This document shows positions 41,925 to 52,700 of a stretch of 64,000 nucleotides of DNA, one piece after another. The stretch is taken from NCBI RefSeq assembly GCF_013140855.1, contig NZ_JABBPG010000004.1, positions 1 through 64,000 of the forward strand, in the 5' to 3' direction. This DNA comes from Pseudoalteromonas caenipelagi. Lineage in GTDB: Bacteria; Pseudomonadota; Gammaproteobacteria; Enterobacterales; Alteromonadaceae. The first letter of the stretch is position 1. Each line of letters opens with the position of its first letter. The position numbers were made by a program, and so were the translations under genes. A model generated the notes under the pieces. That model saw only the letters and a list, made by a program, of their open reading frames with translations, had not been told where the DNA came from and did no database searches.

Positions 41925-42905
41925 TTATCCGTTTTGTTCCTCACAGACCACAGGCATATCACGTTTGTTCACCTGCGTCGGTTTAAGCTTTAATAGCAAA
42001 ATCACGGCAACGTAAATTAATAAGCTACTCAGCAGTATCACTTTAATAGGGTGTAGGGGTAGTAACAAAAGCGTACTGACTGACTCAACTATAATAACCA
42101 CTATCACAAAACTTAAAATATGTGACGGTTGCAATTTTGTCAGTATATAACCACCTAAAGGCGCTCCCAAAGCAACAACTGGTGCAGCGAAAAACCAGCT
42201 TTTTACTACGAATTCCGATGGTTGCTGATCTAAAACAAAAAACAAAACCGCACCGAGCTGTGCATTAAGTGCCATAAATGTCACCGTCGTAGGTATCATT
42301 TGTCTAGCTTGACTACCAAGCAAAAGTACAAAATAAAAAAACAGTAAAGTATCTGCTCCTGAGCCTAAGTAGCCGGTTATCATTCCACCTAAAAACGTAA
42401 GCAGTGAAAAGGTATAACGTCGTTTCCTATCGTTTAGGTTGATAACCAGATTTCGTTTGTCATGTATGAGTAGAATAGCAACCAGTAGTAAGAAGCAACT
42501 AAATGCATACTTTAACAATAGTCCGTCAGTGACAGAAAAAGCAACAGCGCATAACTGCCCTAATACGGCATACAACATACCTCGAGCAATCACGGCCCAA
42601 TCAATAAAGACGCGTTGACTAATAAAGTAGAGAGTCGCAAAAGTCATACCGACTGACTGTATGAAAAGAGAAAACACGCGAGCTTCTGCTGCGCTCACTT
42701 GTAATACTTTGGTGAAGACTGGAAATGCGACAGCTCCACCACCTAAAGGTGTTGACCCAGCAACAAAAGATCCAAATAGCATGGTGAGGCCTGTTTCCCA
42801 GCTGGATAACAGCGCTGTCATATCCCACAACAATATAAATGCTATTGCCCATACAGCAGCACTAAAGAGCAGAACCAACCAAAAAAGCTTGCCACGGTAG
42901 CACAT
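41925..42905 (-). CDS. TSUP-family (TauE/SafE) membrane transporter
   Basis: 326 residues with eight or nine hydrophobic helices. The family hallmark is repeated: GSFVAGSTPLGGGAVAFPVF (about 44-63) in the first half and FLGGMITGYLGSGADTLLFF (about 170-189) in the second, the two-fold internal repeat of TSUP exporters. Relatives move sulfite, taurine-derived or other organosulfur anions. The substrate is unknown. It lies next to metJ, but no met box is seen at its start. Confidence 0.85.
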   Translation of the reverse strand: MCYRGKLFWLVLLFSAAVWAIAFILLWDMTALLSSWETGLTMLFGSFVAGSTPLGGGAVAFPVFTKVLQVSAAEARVFSLFIQSVGMTFATLYFISQRVFIDWAVIARGMLYAVLGQLCAVAFSVTDGLLLKYAFSCFLLLVAILLIHDKRNLVINLNDRKRRYTFSLLTFLGGMITGYLGSGADTLLFFYFVLLLGSQARQMIPTTVTFMALNAQLGAVLFFVLDQQPSEFVVKSWFFAAPVVALGAPLGGYILTKLQPSHILSFVIVVIIVESVSTLLLLPLHPIKVILLSSLLIYVAVILLLKLKPTQVNKRDMPVVCEEQNG

Positions 42906-43160
42906 TTTATGAACGTTCCTTTAAAAGTTAAGATATACACTCCCTACCAATTTAGTCTGTTTTGAGCAGTCAACTGCATAGCAGGGTTCAATTTACTCTA
43001 ACACAATCCAACAGTCGCAAAAATAGCCACCCATTACCTTTACTATATATCTGCTGCAAACATTCAATAACCTTGCGATTGAGTCCTTCGAGAACAAATC
43101 AAGGCACTAGAGTAAAAACCGACATTTATATAAGTGTGGATATTATTTCGATACATAAAA
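42906..43160. other. Gene-free region between the TauE-family gene and the S10 terminator
   Basis: About 255 bp without a credible gene. It should hold the promoter of the TauE-family gene, but no strong -35/-10 pair was found. An open plus-strand frame at 42962-43219 runs into the S10 terminator and has no SD. Confidence 0.5.
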
Positions 43161-43195
43161 AGCAAAAAGCCCCGACCCAAGGGCCGAGGCTTTTG
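43161..43195 (-). terminator. Terminator of the S10 operon
   Basis: On the minus strand AAAAGCCTCGGCCC-TT-GGGTCGGGGCTTTTTG: a GC-rich stem followed by a T run, about 33 bp past the rpsQ stop. It is strong and closes the operon after rpsQ. Confidence 0.92.
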
Positions 43196-43227
43196 AAAAC
43201 AAAGTTTAATTTAGTATAAAACTAAAA

Positions 43228-43485
43228 TTAAGCTTGCTTAGGACGTGAAACTACTTCAACTAAAGTCCATGATTTCTTTTTAGAAATCGGCGCACATTCA
43301 CTGATAGTAACTGTATCGCCTGCTTTAGCAGTGTTGCTTTCGTCATGTGCGTGCAACTTAGTTGTACGCTTGATGAATTTACCGTAAATCGGGTGCTTCA
43401 CCTGACGCTCGATAGCAACAACGATAGATTTGTCCATCTTGTCGCTTAGTACACGACCTTGAAGAGTACGGATCTTATCGCTCAT
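43228..43485 (-). CDS. rpsQ: 30S ribosomal protein S17
   Basis: 85 residues, OB-fold, with [23 protein letters not shown] and the signature [20 protein letters not shown] near the end. It binds 16S rRNA early in assembly. It is the last gene of the operon: its start overlaps the rpmC stop by one base, and a strong terminator follows instead of rplN. Confidence 0.98.
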   Translation of the reverse strand: MSDKIRTLQGRVLSDKMDKSIVVAIERQVKHPIYGKFIKRTTKLHAHDESNTAKAGDTVTISECAPISKKKSWTLVEVVSRPKQA

Positions 43486-43676
43486 TATGCACCTGCCTTC
43501 TGGTTGATAACCGTTTTAACACGCGCAATATTGCGACGTACTTTTTTCAGCTCGTGAGTTTGAGCTAGCTGACCAGTGCTCACTTGCATGCGCAGGTTGA
43601 ACTGCTCACGTAGTAGCTCTAGAAGTTCAGCATTTAGCTCTTCTACGCTTTTGTCTTTAAGTTCGCTAGCTTTCAT
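43485..43676 (-). CDS. rpmC: 50S ribosomal protein L29
   Basis: 63 residues from the ATG of [10 protein letters not shown], the same length as in E. coli; a GTG one codon earlier is also in frame. The two-helix protein sits at the peptide exit site beside L23 and helps form the SRP and trigger-factor dock. The start overlaps the rplP stop by one base (TGATG). Confidence 0.98.
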   Translation of the reverse strand: MKASELKDKSVEELNAELLELLREQFNLRMQVSTGQLAQTHELKKVRRNIARVKTVINQKAGA

Positions 43677-44089
43677 CACATTACCGTCCGAGTTACAAAT
43701 GTTGTTTTGAAAGGTAATTTACGAGCAGCTAGGTTGAATGCTTCACGAGCAAGCTCTTCAGAAACACCTTCCATCTCGTAAAGTACTTTGCCTGGCTGGA
43801 TTTCAGCAACCCAGTACTCAACAGAGCCTTTACCTTTACCCATACGAACTTCAAGCGGCTTTTCAGTGATTGGCTTGTCTGGGAACACACGGATCCAGAT
43901 TTTACCTTGACGCTTGACGTGACGAGTCATAGCACGACGAGCTGCTTCGATTTGACGAGCAGTCATACGACCACGACCTGTTGCTTTCAAGCCGAAAGAA
44001 CCGAAGCTTACTTTGTTACCGCTGTTTGCAAGACCACGGTTGCGGCCTTTATGCACTTTACGGAATTTTGTACGTTTTGGCTGTAACAT
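43676..44089 (-). CDS. rplP: 50S ribosomal protein L16
   Basis: 137 residues starting [19 protein letters not shown], the usual L16 N-terminus, with the conserved [20 protein letters not shown] (about 81-100). It helps shape the A-site and peptidyl transferase region. It is 13 bp after rpsC and directly coupled to rpmC. Confidence 0.98.
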   Translation of the reverse strand: MLQPKRTKFRKVHKGRNRGLANSGNKVSFGSFGLKATGRGRMTARQIEAARRAMTRHVKRQGKIWIRVFPDKPITEKPLEVRMGKGKGSVEYWVAEIQPGKVLYEMEGVSEELAREAFNLAARKLPFKTTFVTRTVM

Positions 44090-44102
44090 TAATCGCTACC
44101 TC

Positions 44103-44804
44103 TTACTTAGCACTTTTTTTGGCTTTCTTCGGCGCACGTTTAGCTGGCTTCTCTTGCTCTTGAACTAGTGGTAAACCACCAATTACTTCGCCTTTGAAGA
44201 TCCAAACTTTAACACCGATGATACCGTAAGTGGTTAACGCTTCAGAAGTTGCATAATCGATATCAGCACGTAGAGTATGTAGAGGTACACGACCTTCACG
44301 ATACCACTCAGAACGTGCGATTTCAGCGCCGCCTAGACGACCGCTTACTTCAACTTTGATACCTTTAGCACCAATGCGCATTGCATTTTGTACCGAACGC
44401 TTCATAGCGCGACGGAACATAACACGACGCTCAAGCTGAGATGCGATGCCATCTGCAACTAATTGTGCATCTAGCTCTGGTTTACGTACTTCAGAAATAT
44501 TGATCTGAGCAGGTACACCCGCAATCTTTGTTACAGCTTGACGAAGCTTTTCAACGTCTTCGCCTTTTTTACCGATAACAACACCAGGACGAGCTGTGTG
44601 AATTGTTACACGGATTGATTTAGCTGGACGCTCGATAACGATTTTAGACACAGAAGCTGCTTTCAATTCCTTAGTAAGGTATTGACGCACTTTGTGATCG
44701 CCAAAAAGCTGTGCAGAGAAATCTTTTGTATTCGCGTACCAGGTAGAAACCCAAGGTTTAGAGATACCTAGGCGAATACCAGTAGGATGAACTTTTTGTC
44801 CCAT
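44103..44804 (-). CDS. rpsC: 30S ribosomal protein S3
   Basis: 233 residues, the same length as E. coli S3. The KH domain has [16 protein letters not shown] at about 54-69, and the C-terminal domain [20 protein letters not shown] at about 155-174. A lysine-rich tail ends the protein. It lines the mRNA entry tunnel and acts in the ribosomal helicase. Confidence 0.98.
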   Translation of the reverse strand: MGQKVHPTGIRLGISKPWVSTWYANTKDFSAQLFGDHKVRQYLTKELKAASVSKIVIERPAKSIRVTIHTARPGVVIGKKGEDVEKLRQAVTKIAGVPAQINISEVRKPELDAQLVADGIASQLERRVMFRRAMKRSVQNAMRIGAKGIKVEVSGRLGGAEIARSEWYREGRVPLHTLRADIDYATSEALTTYGIIGVKVWIFKGEVIGGLPLVQEQEKPAKRAPKKAKKSAK

Positions 44805-44816
44805 TACTTATATCTC

Positions 44817-45149
44817 CTAGCTATCCGAAACCACAACAGTGATGTGGCTTGTACGCTTAAGGATGCGGTCAGCGCGTCCTTTAGCACGTGGCATGATACG
44901 TTTCATTGTAGGACCATCGTCCACAAAAATCGTAGCTACACGTAGCTCATCAATGTCAGCACCTTCGTTGTGCTCTGCGTTCGCAATAGCAGACTCAAGT
45001 ACTTTTTTAACTAATACAGCCGCTTTCTTTGGGCTGTACGCCAGGATTTCTAGAGCGCGATCTACCGGTAGTCCGCGGATCTGATCAGCTACTAGACGTG
45101 CTTTTTGCGCCGAACCAGAGGCGAATTTGTGTTTAGCTAATGCTTCCAT
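44817..45149 (-). CDS. rplV: 50S ribosomal protein L22
   Basis: 110 residues from [20 protein letters not shown], the E. coli length; the codon before is also ATG. The long beta-hairpin with [19 protein letters not shown] (about 76-94) reaches the constriction of the exit tunnel. It is 12 bp before rpsC. Confidence 0.98.
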   Translation of the reverse strand: MEALAKHKFASGSAQKARLVADQIRGLPVDRALEILAYSPKKAAVLVKKVLESAIANAEHNEGADIDELRVATIFVDDGPTMKRIMPRAKGRADRILKRTSHITVVVSDS

Positions 45150-45161
45150 CATACCCTCCGA

Positions 45162-45449
<288 letters not shown>

Positions 45450-45456
45450 TCAACTA

Positions 45457-46281
45457 TTACTTAGTACGACGACGTACGATTAATTTATCAGTACGCTTGT
45501 TCTTACGTGTTTTAGCACCTTTGGTAGGCTTGCCCCATGGAGACACAGGGTGACGACCACCAGAAGTACGACCTTCACCACCACCGTGTGGGTGATCAAC
45601 CGGGTTCATGGCAACACCACGAACTGTCGGACGAATACCACGCCAGCGATTAGCACCAGCTTTACCTAGTGAACGAAGCATATGCTCAGCATTGCCTACT
45701 TCACCTAAGGTAGCGCGACAGTCAGCTTCAACTTTACGAACTTCGCCTGAACGAAGACGTAGAGTCACATATTGACCTTCACGTGCTAGGATTTGAACGT
45801 ATGCACCAGCAGAACGTGCGATTTGTGCACCTTTACCTGGCTTTAATTCTACGTTGTGTACAGTCGAACCTACAGGCATGTTACGCATTGGCAATGTGTT
45901 ACCAGCTTTGATTGGTGCGTCAACACCAGACTGGATTTGATCGCCTGCTTTTAAACCTTTAGGTGCAATGATGTAACGACGCTCACCGTCTGCATATAAT
46001 ACAAGAGCGATGTTTGCGCTACGGTTTGGATCGTACTCTAAACGTTCAACAGTAGCAGGAATGCCATCTTTAGTACGTTTAAAGTCAATTACACGGTAGT
46101 GTTGCTTGTGACCACCACCGATGTGACGAACCGTGATACGACCGTTGTTGTTACGACCACCTGATTTAGAGTTTTTCTCTAAAAGCGGAGCGTATGGCTT
46201 ACCCTTGTGTAGATCAGGGTTAACCACTTTAACGACGTGACGACGACCCGCAGAAGTTGGTTTACACTTTTGAAGTGCCAT
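45457..46281 (-). CDS. rplB: 50S ribosomal protein L2
   Basis: 274 residues, with the universally conserved [20 protein letters not shown] near 221-240, including the His close to the peptidyl transferase centre. It is needed for subunit joining. Length is within one residue of E. coli L2. It is 17 bp after rplW. Confidence 0.98.
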   Translation of the reverse strand: MALQKCKPTSAGRRHVVKVVNPDLHKGKPYAPLLEKNSKSGGRNNNGRITVRHIGGGHKQHYRVIDFKRTKDGIPATVERLEYDPNRSANIALVLYADGERRYIIAPKGLKAGDQIQSGVDAPIKAGNTLPMRNMPVGSTVHNVELKPGKGAQIARSAGAYVQILAREGQYVTLRLRSGEVRKVEADCRATLGEVGNAEHMLRSLGKAGANRWRGIRPTVRGVAMNPVDHPHGGGEGRTSGGRHPVSPWGKPTKGAKTRKNKRTDKLIVRRRTK

Positions 46282-46298
46282 AATTCTAACTCCCCTTA

Positions 46299-46601
46299 TT
46301 ACTCGGCGCCGCCGACAAAGTCTAGCTCGCTACCTTCTTTAAGAGTAACGTAGGCTTTCTTCCAGTCTGAACGACGACCGAAACGCATACCAGTACGCTT
46401 TGTTTTACCCTTAACATTCAAAGTACGAACACCAGTTACTTCTACTTCAAAAAGCTTTTCAACTGCAGCTTTAACTTCAGCTTTAGTTGCATTTTTAGCT
46501 ACTTTGAAAACAATCGTGTTGTTTTCTTCAGCAGCAATAGTGCTTTTCTCAGAGATGTGTGGAGCAAGAATTACTTTTAAAAGACGTTCTTCACGGATCA
46601 T
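46299..46601 (-). CDS. rplW: 50S ribosomal protein L23
   Basis: 100 residues with the L23 core: [20 protein letters not shown] (about 12-31) and [20 protein letters not shown]. It forms the exit-site dock for trigger factor and SRP. The start overlaps the rplD stop by four bases. Confidence 0.98.
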   Translation of the reverse strand: MIREERLLKVILAPHISEKSTIAAEENNTIVFKVAKNATKAEVKAAVEKLFEVEVTGVRTLNVKGKTKRTGMRFGRRSDWKKAYVTLKEGSELDFVGGAE

Positions 46602-47203
46602 GCTAGCGCCTCCTCAAGTTGCTTAACAGCACCTGCAGTAATAAGTACCTTATCGAAAGCGATTAGGCTTACTGGGTCAATGCCAGCTACATCACGTGTG
46701 TCAACCTTATAAAGGTTACGTGCAGAAAGGAATAGATTCTCATCTACTTCTTCAGTCACGATAAGCACGTCTTTAAGCTCAAGCTCTTTAAGCTTAGCTA
46801 CTAGCTCTTTAGTTTTAGGTGCTTCTAAACCGAAGTTTTCAACAACTACTAAACGCTCTTGACGAACAAGCTCAGACAAGATGCTCTTAATCGCACCGCG
46901 ATACATCTTACGGTTAACTTTTTGGCTGTGATCTTGCGGCTTAGCTGCAAAGCTCACACCACCGCTGCGCCAGATTGGGCTGCGGATTGTACCAGCACGA
47001 GCACGGCCAGTACCTTTTTGAGCGAATGGCTTTTTACCACCGCCTCTTACTTCAGAACGTGTCTTCTGAGCACGAGTACCTTGACGAGCACCTGCTGCAT
47101 AAGCAACAACTACCTGGTGTACTAATGCTTCGTTAAACTCACGTCCAAAAGTAGCTTCGGAAACTTCAAGCGCGCCAGCGCCTTTAATTGCTAATTCCAT
47201 CAC
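46598..47203 (-). CDS. rplD: 50S ribosomal protein L4
   Basis: 201 residues, the same length as E. coli L4. The tunnel loop contains [21 protein letters not shown] (about 50-70, with a few more residues of the loop on either side). In E. coli, L4 also represses its own S10 operon by attenuation and translation block at the leader; the leader hairpin at 48232-48270 makes the same role likely here. Confidence 0.98.
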   Translation of the reverse strand: MMELAIKGAGALEVSEATFGREFNEALVHQVVVAYAAGARQGTRAQKTRSEVRGGGKKPFAQKGTGRARAGTIRSPIWRSGGVSFAAKPQDHSQKVNRKMYRGAIKSILSELVRQERLVVVENFGLEAPKTKELVAKLKELELKDVLIVTEEVDENLFLSARNLYKVDTRDVAGIDPVSLIAFDKVLITAGAVKQLEEALA

Positions 47204-47217
47204 TAAATCTCCAGGAC

Positions 47218-47853
47218 TTATGCTTTAACAGCTGGTTTAACGATAACGTCACCGCCGATAGCGCCAGGTACTGCACCCTTAACTAAAAGCAGGTTACGCT
47301 CAGCGTCAACACGTACTAGTTCTAGGTTCTGAGTAGTTGTTTGCACATTACCCATTTGACCAGCCATTTTCTTACCTTTAAACACCTTACCAGGTGATTG
47401 GTTTTGACCGATTGAACCAGGAGCACGGTGAGACAAAGAGTTACCGTGTGTAGCGTCTTGCATGCTGAAGTTCCAGCGCTTAACACCACCTTGGAAACCT
47501 TTACCTTTTGAAGTACCAGTTACGTCTACTTTGTTTACTTCGTTGAATAACTCAACAGTAAGCTCAGTACCTACTTCAAAATCGCCTTCACCACCATTTA
47601 GGCGGAATTCCCACAGGCCACGACCCGCTTCAACACCAGCTTTTGCGAAGTGACCCGCAGCAGCTTTGTTTACACGGCTTGCTTTTTTCTCGCCTGCAGT
47701 AACTTGAAGCGCTTCATAACCGTCTGTTGCTTCAGATTTGATCTGAGTAACACGGTTAGGCGTCGCTTCGATAACTGTCACAGGGATAGATACACCATCT
47801 TCAGTGAAGATACGTGTCATACCCACTTTACGACCGACTAGACCTAATGCCAT
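47218..47853 (-). CDS. rplC: 50S ribosomal protein L3
   Basis: 211 residues. The N-terminus [20 protein letters not shown] and the central [20 protein letters not shown] (about 142-161) are typical; the latter contains the Gln methylated by PrmB in E. coli. It binds near the peptidyl transferase centre. It is 27 bp after rpsJ. Confidence 0.98.
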   Translation of the reverse strand: MALGLVGRKVGMTRIFTEDGVSIPVTVIEATPNRVTQIKSEATDGYEALQVTAGEKKASRVNKAAAGHFAKAGVEAGRGLWEFRLNGGEGDFEVGTELTVELFNEVNKVDVTGTSKGKGFQGGVKRWNFSMQDATHGNSLSHRAPGSIGQNQSPGKVFKGKKMAGQMGNVQTTTQNLELVRVDAERNLLLVKGAVPGAIGGDVIVKPAVKA

Positions 47854-47880
47854 TTTCCTAAAACCTCTCTAATCTTCCGA

Positions 47881-48201
<321 letters not shown>

Positions 48202-48230
48202 TCAATTAAAAGAGCATTTAAAAAGAGCAT

Positions 48231-48271
48231 AAGAAAAACCGCCAGATCGAATTAAATATTAACTCGCTGGT
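48231..48271 (-). promoter_or_regulatory. Attenuator hairpin of the S10 leader (L4 target candidate)
   Basis: On the minus strand CCAG, then CGAGTTAA pairing with TTAATTCG across a tiny loop, then CTGG, followed by CGGTTTTTCTT. This is a terminator-shaped stem ending about 40 nt before the rpsJ ATG. In E. coli an equivalent hairpin with a U run is where L4 induces NusA-dependent termination and blocks translation. Confidence 0.7.
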
Positions 48272-48292
48272 TGCTTTCTTATTTCTACCATT

Positions 48293-48374
48293 GAATTCCA
48301 AATCGGAATTCCTGTTTATTGGCTTGAAATCCAAGCCCTATATTTCATCTTTCCTACTACACTGTAGTAAGAAA
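48293..48374 (-). promoter_or_regulatory. Upstream hairpins of the S10 leader
   Basis: Three stem-loops in transcription order: TTTCTTACTAC-AGT-GTAGTAGGAAA (48350-48374), GGCTTGGATTTCAAGCC (48321-48337) and GGAATTC/GAATTCC (48293-48311). With the attenuator they make up almost the entire leader, as in the E. coli S10 leader with its series of hairpins. Confidence 0.65.
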
Positions 48375-48382
48375 GTCCGCAC

Positions 48383-48410
48383 ATTATAATGATATTGGTG
48401 ATAAATGCAA
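48383..48410 (-). promoter_or_regulatory. Promoter of the S10 operon
   Basis: On the minus strand TTGCAT (48405-48410), a 16-nt spacer and TATAAT (48383-48388) are followed by GTGCGGAC. The start would be about 185 nt before rpsJ. plsB starts 145 bp away in the other direction, with no clear promoter of its own seen in 48411-48555. Confidence 0.75.
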
Positions 48411-48555
48411 CAGTTAATACCAAGTTATTTTAGATAGCGGAATAGTTACGCCTTAATTACTTTTTAACCCTGTAACAGTAAACCAAAACGTCTATAAATA
48501 GTCAGTCCAGTTAAAGCTTGGTATGCTATTGCAAATTTTTAAATGTGGTGTTGTC

Positions 48556-50982
48556 ATGAGAATTGTTTCTCGACTCTTAAATCTATTTTCCCAGTGGGCT
48601 AATCTATTATTTGTAAAAACAAAATTACTGCCAGACAACCCAATAGAGCAGTTTGACCTAAACCCAGAGTTCCCCACATTTTATGTAACACGGCTTAATT
48701 CGCGCGCCGATCTCGCTGCACTTGATGCAGTTTGTAAAAAGCTGGGCCTACCAAGAGCCACTCAGCCACAAGCGTTAGCGGGTAAAGAAATAGACCGATT
48801 TATTGCTTTGCAAAACCCTACGCCTTTATTTGCATCCGTTGCTAAACCCAGCAATGCTCTTGCTACTGGAAAAGAAATTTTCACGGCTTTGTGTAGTGAT
48901 ACAAATGCTCAGGCACAAATCATTCCGGTCACCATTTTGTGGGGCCGCAATCCAGGTAAGGAAAAACCTGGTATCGGTACGTTATTCTCTCATTCGTTGA
49001 CACCAAGTTGGCTGCGCAAGTTGTTTGTTGTGCTGTTCTCTGGTCGCGATAATTTAGTACGCTTTAGCCATCCTATCGATCTGAATCAGCTAATTAACGA
49101 CAAGTCGGATGTAAACGAGTTACCGCAAAAGCTAGTGCGTGTGGCGCGTGTTCACTTTCGTCGTCAAAAACTGGCTGCGACAGGCCCTAAACTGCCTTCA
49201 AGAGATCAACTCTTTAGCTCCTTATTAGCCGCACCTGCAATTAAAAAGGCGATCGCCGATGAAGCCAAAAGCAAAGGGCTAAGTTATGAAGAGGCACGCC
49301 TTAACGCACAAGAATTACTTGACGAAATCGCGGCAAATTACTCTGACGCTATGGTACGCGTTGGCGACCGTATTCTCACGTGGCTTTGGAATAAACTGTA
49401 CAATGGTATTGAAGTTAAATACGCAGAGCGCGTACATCAGTTAGCCGACAAAGGCCATGAAATCATCTATGTGCCATGCCACCGCAGCCATATGGACTAT
49501 TTATTACTGACTTATGTTATCTATCACCAAGGACTGGTACCACCGCATATAGCAGCGGGTGTTAACCTTAACTTCTTCCCTGCGGGGGGAATTTTCCGCC
49601 GCTCAGGTGCATTCTTTATTCGTCGTTCGTTTGCTGGAAATAAACTTTACTCCGCTGTATTCAAAGAGTATTTGAGCCAACTCTTTATCAAAGGTTATTC
49701 TGTGAAGTTTTACACCGAAGGGGGGCGAAGTCGCACAGGCCGTTTATTGCCACCAAAAACAGGCATGTTGGCGATGACAATACAATCTATGTTGCGTGGT
49801 ATTGACCGACCTATCTCCATCGTACCGGTATATATTGGCTATGAGCATGTTATGGAGATCAATACCTACTTAAAAGAGTTAGCAGGCAACCACAAAAAGA
49901 ATGAATCTATCTTTGCGGTATTTAAAGCCATTAAAAATCTTAAAAACTACGGTCGTGGCTACTTAAATTTTGGTGAGCCGATAAACGTTAATCAATATCT
50001 AAATGAGCATCAAAACAATTGGCGTGATGCTATCCACCCAACCGATATTCAAAAGCCTCAGTGGCTCAACACACAAGTGGCAGAACTTGCAGATACAATC
50101 ATGACCAATATCAACAGTGCTGCAGCGCTCAATGCCATTAACTTGTTAGCGACGATTTTACTCAGTAACAGTCAATTCGCTCTCAGTAAACGCAAGCTAC
50201 TAGAGCAGATGTCTTTTTATCTCACGTTGCAACGCAGTTCAAAATACAATGAACAGGTCACCGTCCCTGAAGACTCAGCTGAACAGTTACTCAGTCACGC
50301 CTTAAAATTGAATAAGCTGGATGTATTGTCAGATGAGTTAGGCGAAATTATCGCCATAAAAGAAAGAGAACGAACTTTGTTCAATTACTATCGTAATAAC
50401 ATCGTGCACTTGTTTGCAGTGCCGAGTGTAATCGCGCAGCAGCTATTTAACCGCTTTAGCGTTACTTTAGAAGAATGCCAGCAACTACTTGAGGTGCTGT
50501 ATCCACTGTTTGCGAAGGAATGGTTTTTAACCCCTATGCGTGACGACTATATCAAGCAAATACTGACCTGTTTTTCACAGCAAAAACTCATCGAGTTTGA
50601 TGGCACTACAGCCAAAGTGATTAAAGGAAGCAATGGATTAGCTCAGTTAGAGATGCTGGGTAAAGTCAGTCAATTAACGCTAGAACGTTATGCAATCACA
50701 GTGAGTTTAATACACAATAACCAAGGCATTACACGCAAAAACCTTGAGTCTGAAACTGATATCATCGCTAACCGCCTAGGTACTTTGCATGGTATCAAGA
50801 GTCCAGAGTTTTTCGATAAGAAGGTGCTAGTAGCATTTATCAATAGCTTAAAAGAACAAGGCTTTATTAAAGTGTCTGACGAGCAATGTATTCGCGCTCA
50901 AGATAAGCTGCAAACTCTGCAACTCCACCTTAATGAATTGTTACCCGCCAGCATTTCTGAGTCGATTCAAGATACCCTTTAG
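48556..50982 (+). CDS. plsB: Glycerol-3-phosphate 1-O-acyltransferase PlsB
   Basis: 808 residues from MRIVSRLLNLFSQWAN; an ATG eleven codons earlier is open, but the family N-terminus and GGTG seven bases upstream favour this one. The acyltransferase motifs are HRSHMD (309-314), then GGIFRRSGAFFIRR, YTEGGRSRTGRLL and VPVYIGYEHVME. It puts the first acyl chain on glycerol 3-phosphate at the inner membrane. It stands alone; its 3' end converges on tesB. Confidence 0.96.
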   Translation: MRIVSRLLNLFSQWANLLFVKTKLLPDNPIEQFDLNPEFPTFYVTRLNSRADLAALDAVCKKLGLPRATQPQALAGKEIDRFIALQNPTPLFASVAKPSNALATGKEIFTALCSDTNAQAQIIPVTILWGRNPGKEKPGIGTLFSHSLTPSWLRKLFVVLFSGRDNLVRFSHPIDLNQLINDKSDVNELPQKLVRVARVHFRRQKLAATGPKLPSRDQLFSSLLAAPAIKKAIADEAKSKGLSYEEARLNAQELLDEIAANYSDAMVRVGDRILTWLWNKLYNGIEVKYAERVHQLADKGHEIIYVPCHRSHMDYLLLTYVIYHQGLVPPHIAAGVNLNFFPAGGIFRRSGAFFIRRSFAGNKLYSAVFKEYLSQLFIKGYSVKFYTEGGRSRTGRLLPPKTGMLAMTIQSMLRGIDRPISIVPVYIGYEHVMEINTYLKELAGNHKKNESIFAVFKAIKNLKNYGRGYLNFGEPINVNQYLNEHQNNWRDAIHPTDIQKPQWLNTQVAELADTIMTNINSAAALNAINLLATILLSNSQFALSKRKLLEQMSFYLTLQRSSKYNEQVTVPEDSAEQLLSHALKLNKLDVLSDELGEIIAIKERERTLFNYYRNNIVHLFAVPSVIAQQLFNRFSVTLEECQQLLEVLYPLFAKEWFLTPMRDDYIKQILTCFSQQKLIEFDGTTAKVIKGSNGLAQLEMLGKVSQLTLERYAITVSLIHNNQGITRKNLESETDIIANRLGTLHGIKSPEFFDKKVLVAFINSLKEQGFIKVSDEQCIRAQDKLQTLQLHLNELLPASISESIQDTL

Positions 50983-50995
50983 TGTATCTGGCGAC

Positions 50996-51026
50996 ACGTG
51001 CCGCCAGAGGTTTGGTGGCACGTTTG
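50996..51026 (+). terminator. Terminator after plsB
   Basis: ACGTGCCGCCA, a 6-base loop and TGGTGGCACG, then TTTGTT: a GC-rich stem with one G-T pair, between the convergent stops of plsB and tesB. The T tail is short on the plus strand. Confidence 0.75.
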
Positions 51027-51887
51027 TTAGCCCCTTTGGCGCATGACACCTTCTTGAATGGTTGATGCAACCAACTCGCCTTGACGATTAAAAAATTGTC
51101 CTCGCACTAAACCGCGTCCATTGGATGCACTTGGACTATCAACACTATACAAGATCCACTCATCCATTCTAAAGGGCCTATGAAACCACATTGCGTGGTC
51201 TATGGTTGCCACTTGCATGCTTGGGTGTAAAAAAGACAACCCGTGCGGCTGAAGTGCGGTAGGTAAAAATTCAAAATCAGACGCATACGCCATTAGATAA
51301 TTATGAATACGTCTATCATCAGGCAATGGGCCATTGGCTTTAAACCAGACATGGCGTTGTGGCTCTGTGATTTCAGGCTGAAATGGATTTTGGAATTCCA
51401 CGGGCCGCGTCTCAAGCGGCATATCACAGGTAAACTTATTACGCAGTTGTTCTGGGATTAACGCTTTATTTTCTCGATAAAAATCAATCGAAGACTTTAG
51501 TTCTTCAGGCCCAGGTACATTTGGCATCGTGCTTTGATGAGACACGCCTGGCTCATCGCCTTGAAATGACGCTGTCATGTAAAAAATCGGTTTGCCATAC
51601 TGGATAGCACGAACTCGTCGAGTGCTAAAGCTTCGGCCGTCACGAATAACTTCCACATCATATACTATCGGTTTCTTCGCATCGCCAGGTCGCAAAAAAT
51701 AGGAGTGCAATGAGTTCACAAAGCGCCCCTCTGGTAACGTATATTTTGCCGCGGAGAGTGCTTGCCCCATTACCTGACCACCGAATACCTGTGGGAACCC
51801 TAAATCTTGGCTTTGCCCGCGATAAATGCCTTGCTCAATTTCTTCAAGTTTCAAAAGCGAAAGTAAATCTGTCAGAACCTGACTCAT
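51027..51887 (-). CDS. tesB: Acyl-CoA thioesterase II
   Basis: 286 residues, as E. coli TesB (286). It is a double hot-dog protein, with [20 protein letters not shown] at about 28-47 and the second half containing [21 protein letters not shown] around 222-242; the catalytic Asp is in the second half. It hydrolyses medium- and long-chain acyl-CoA. It is divergent from the EVE gene across 148 bp. Confidence 0.95.
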   Translation of the reverse strand: MSQVLTDLLSLLKLEEIEQGIYRGQSQDLGFPQVFGGQVMGQALSAAKYTLPEGRFVNSLHSYFLRPGDAKKPIVYDVEVIRDGRSFSTRRVRAIQYGKPIFYMTASFQGDEPGVSHQSTMPNVPGPEELKSSIDFYRENKALIPEQLRNKFTCDMPLETRPVEFQNPFQPEITEPQRHVWFKANGPLPDDRRIHNYLMAYASDFEFLPTALQPHGLSFLHPSMQVATIDHAMWFHRPFRMDEWILYSVDSPSASNGRGLVRGQFFNRQGELVASTIQEGVMRQRG

Positions 51888-52035
51888 CGGGACCTCTTAA
51901 TTTCGTCAGTTTAATTCAATAATCATAGTATAATAGTAACCGTTATGAGTCACCTTAAGTGGCACTATCGATACATTAAAGTAAAGACGGTGACTGATGG
52001 TTATTTTGGAATTAACAACAGCTCGCAGGTAAAGC

Positions 52036-52485
52036 ATGGCATATTGGTTATTTAAAACAGAGCCCGACACATTCTCCATTGATGATTTAAAGGCTTTAGG
52101 AAGTCAGGGGGCATTTTGGGAAGGCGTCAGAAACTACCAAGCGCGTAACTTCTTACGTGATCAAGTCAAATTAGCTGACCTAGTCTTCATTTATCACTCT
52201 AGTTGTAAAGTACCTGCAATAGTCGGCATAGCGAAAGTTATCCAACAAGCGCAGCCCGACCCTTTTCAATTCGATATACAAAGTGATTACTTTGATGCTA
52301 AATCAACTAAAGAGAACCCAAGGTGGTATGGCGTTACACTAGAATATGTCAAACACCTAAGACCGATTACCTTGTCGGCTATCAAGGCAAACCTTGAGAT
52401 CACTGAGCTTGCTCTTAAAAAGGCGGGTAGGCTTTCCATCATGCCAGTTAGCGAGCGAGAGTGGCATGTACTGTGTCCAAATTAA
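52036..52485 (+). CDS. EVE-domain protein
   Basis: 149 residues, entirely an EVE domain (YTH/PUA-like fold): MAYWLFKTEPDTFSIDDL at the start, FWEGVRNYQARNFLRD (about 28-43) and LVFIYHSSCKVPAIVGIAKV (about 50-69). EVE domains bind modified bases in nucleic acids. Stand-alone bacterial members have no settled function. Its stop overlaps the stop of the convergent small membrane gene by four bases. No restriction or defence gene is near. Confidence 0.88.
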   Translation: MAYWLFKTEPDTFSIDDLKALGSQGAFWEGVRNYQARNFLRDQVKLADLVFIYHSSCKVPAIVGIAKVIQQAQPDPFQFDIQSDYFDAKSTKENPRWYGVTLEYVKHLRPITLSAIKANLEITELALKKAGRLSIMPVSEREWHVLCPN

Positions 52486-52700
52486 CGTCGGCGTGCCCGG
52501 CTATTTTTTTCTTTTTCTGGATGAATACCTTCTTTGGGTATCATAGAAAAGTATAAAAGCAGGGTGATCCATGAAAAAAGCAGCGTTGCTATTAGCCAGC
52601 CGTTCTTTTCATGGCCCCTTGTGCGCTTGCTACTATGTATAATAGCCACAGGCGCTAAATAGGCAGATACGCCAATGAATAACAGAATTAGTTCATTCAT
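52482..52700 (-). CDS. Small two-helix membrane protein coupled to the K+ channel
   Basis: 72 residues from the ATG that overlaps the channel gene stop in ATGA, with AAGG five bases upstream; this start is preferred to one five codons earlier. Two hydrophobic segments (about 3-21 and 37-54) flank a basic loop, SSKRTRGHEKN, and the tail is basic, ending SRARRR. It is faintly like the superinfection-immunity family, but no firm assignment is possible. Translational coupling suggests it works with the channel. Confidence 0.7.
   Translation of the reverse strand: MNELILLFIGVSAYLAPVAIIHSSKRTRGHEKNGWLIATLLFSWITLLLYFSMIPKEGIHPEKEKNSRARRR

Noticed and set aside
42962-43219. An 85-codon plus-strand open frame between the TauE-family gene and rpsQ.
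   Set aside because: It runs through the S10 operon terminator, lacks an SD and has no recognisable sequence.
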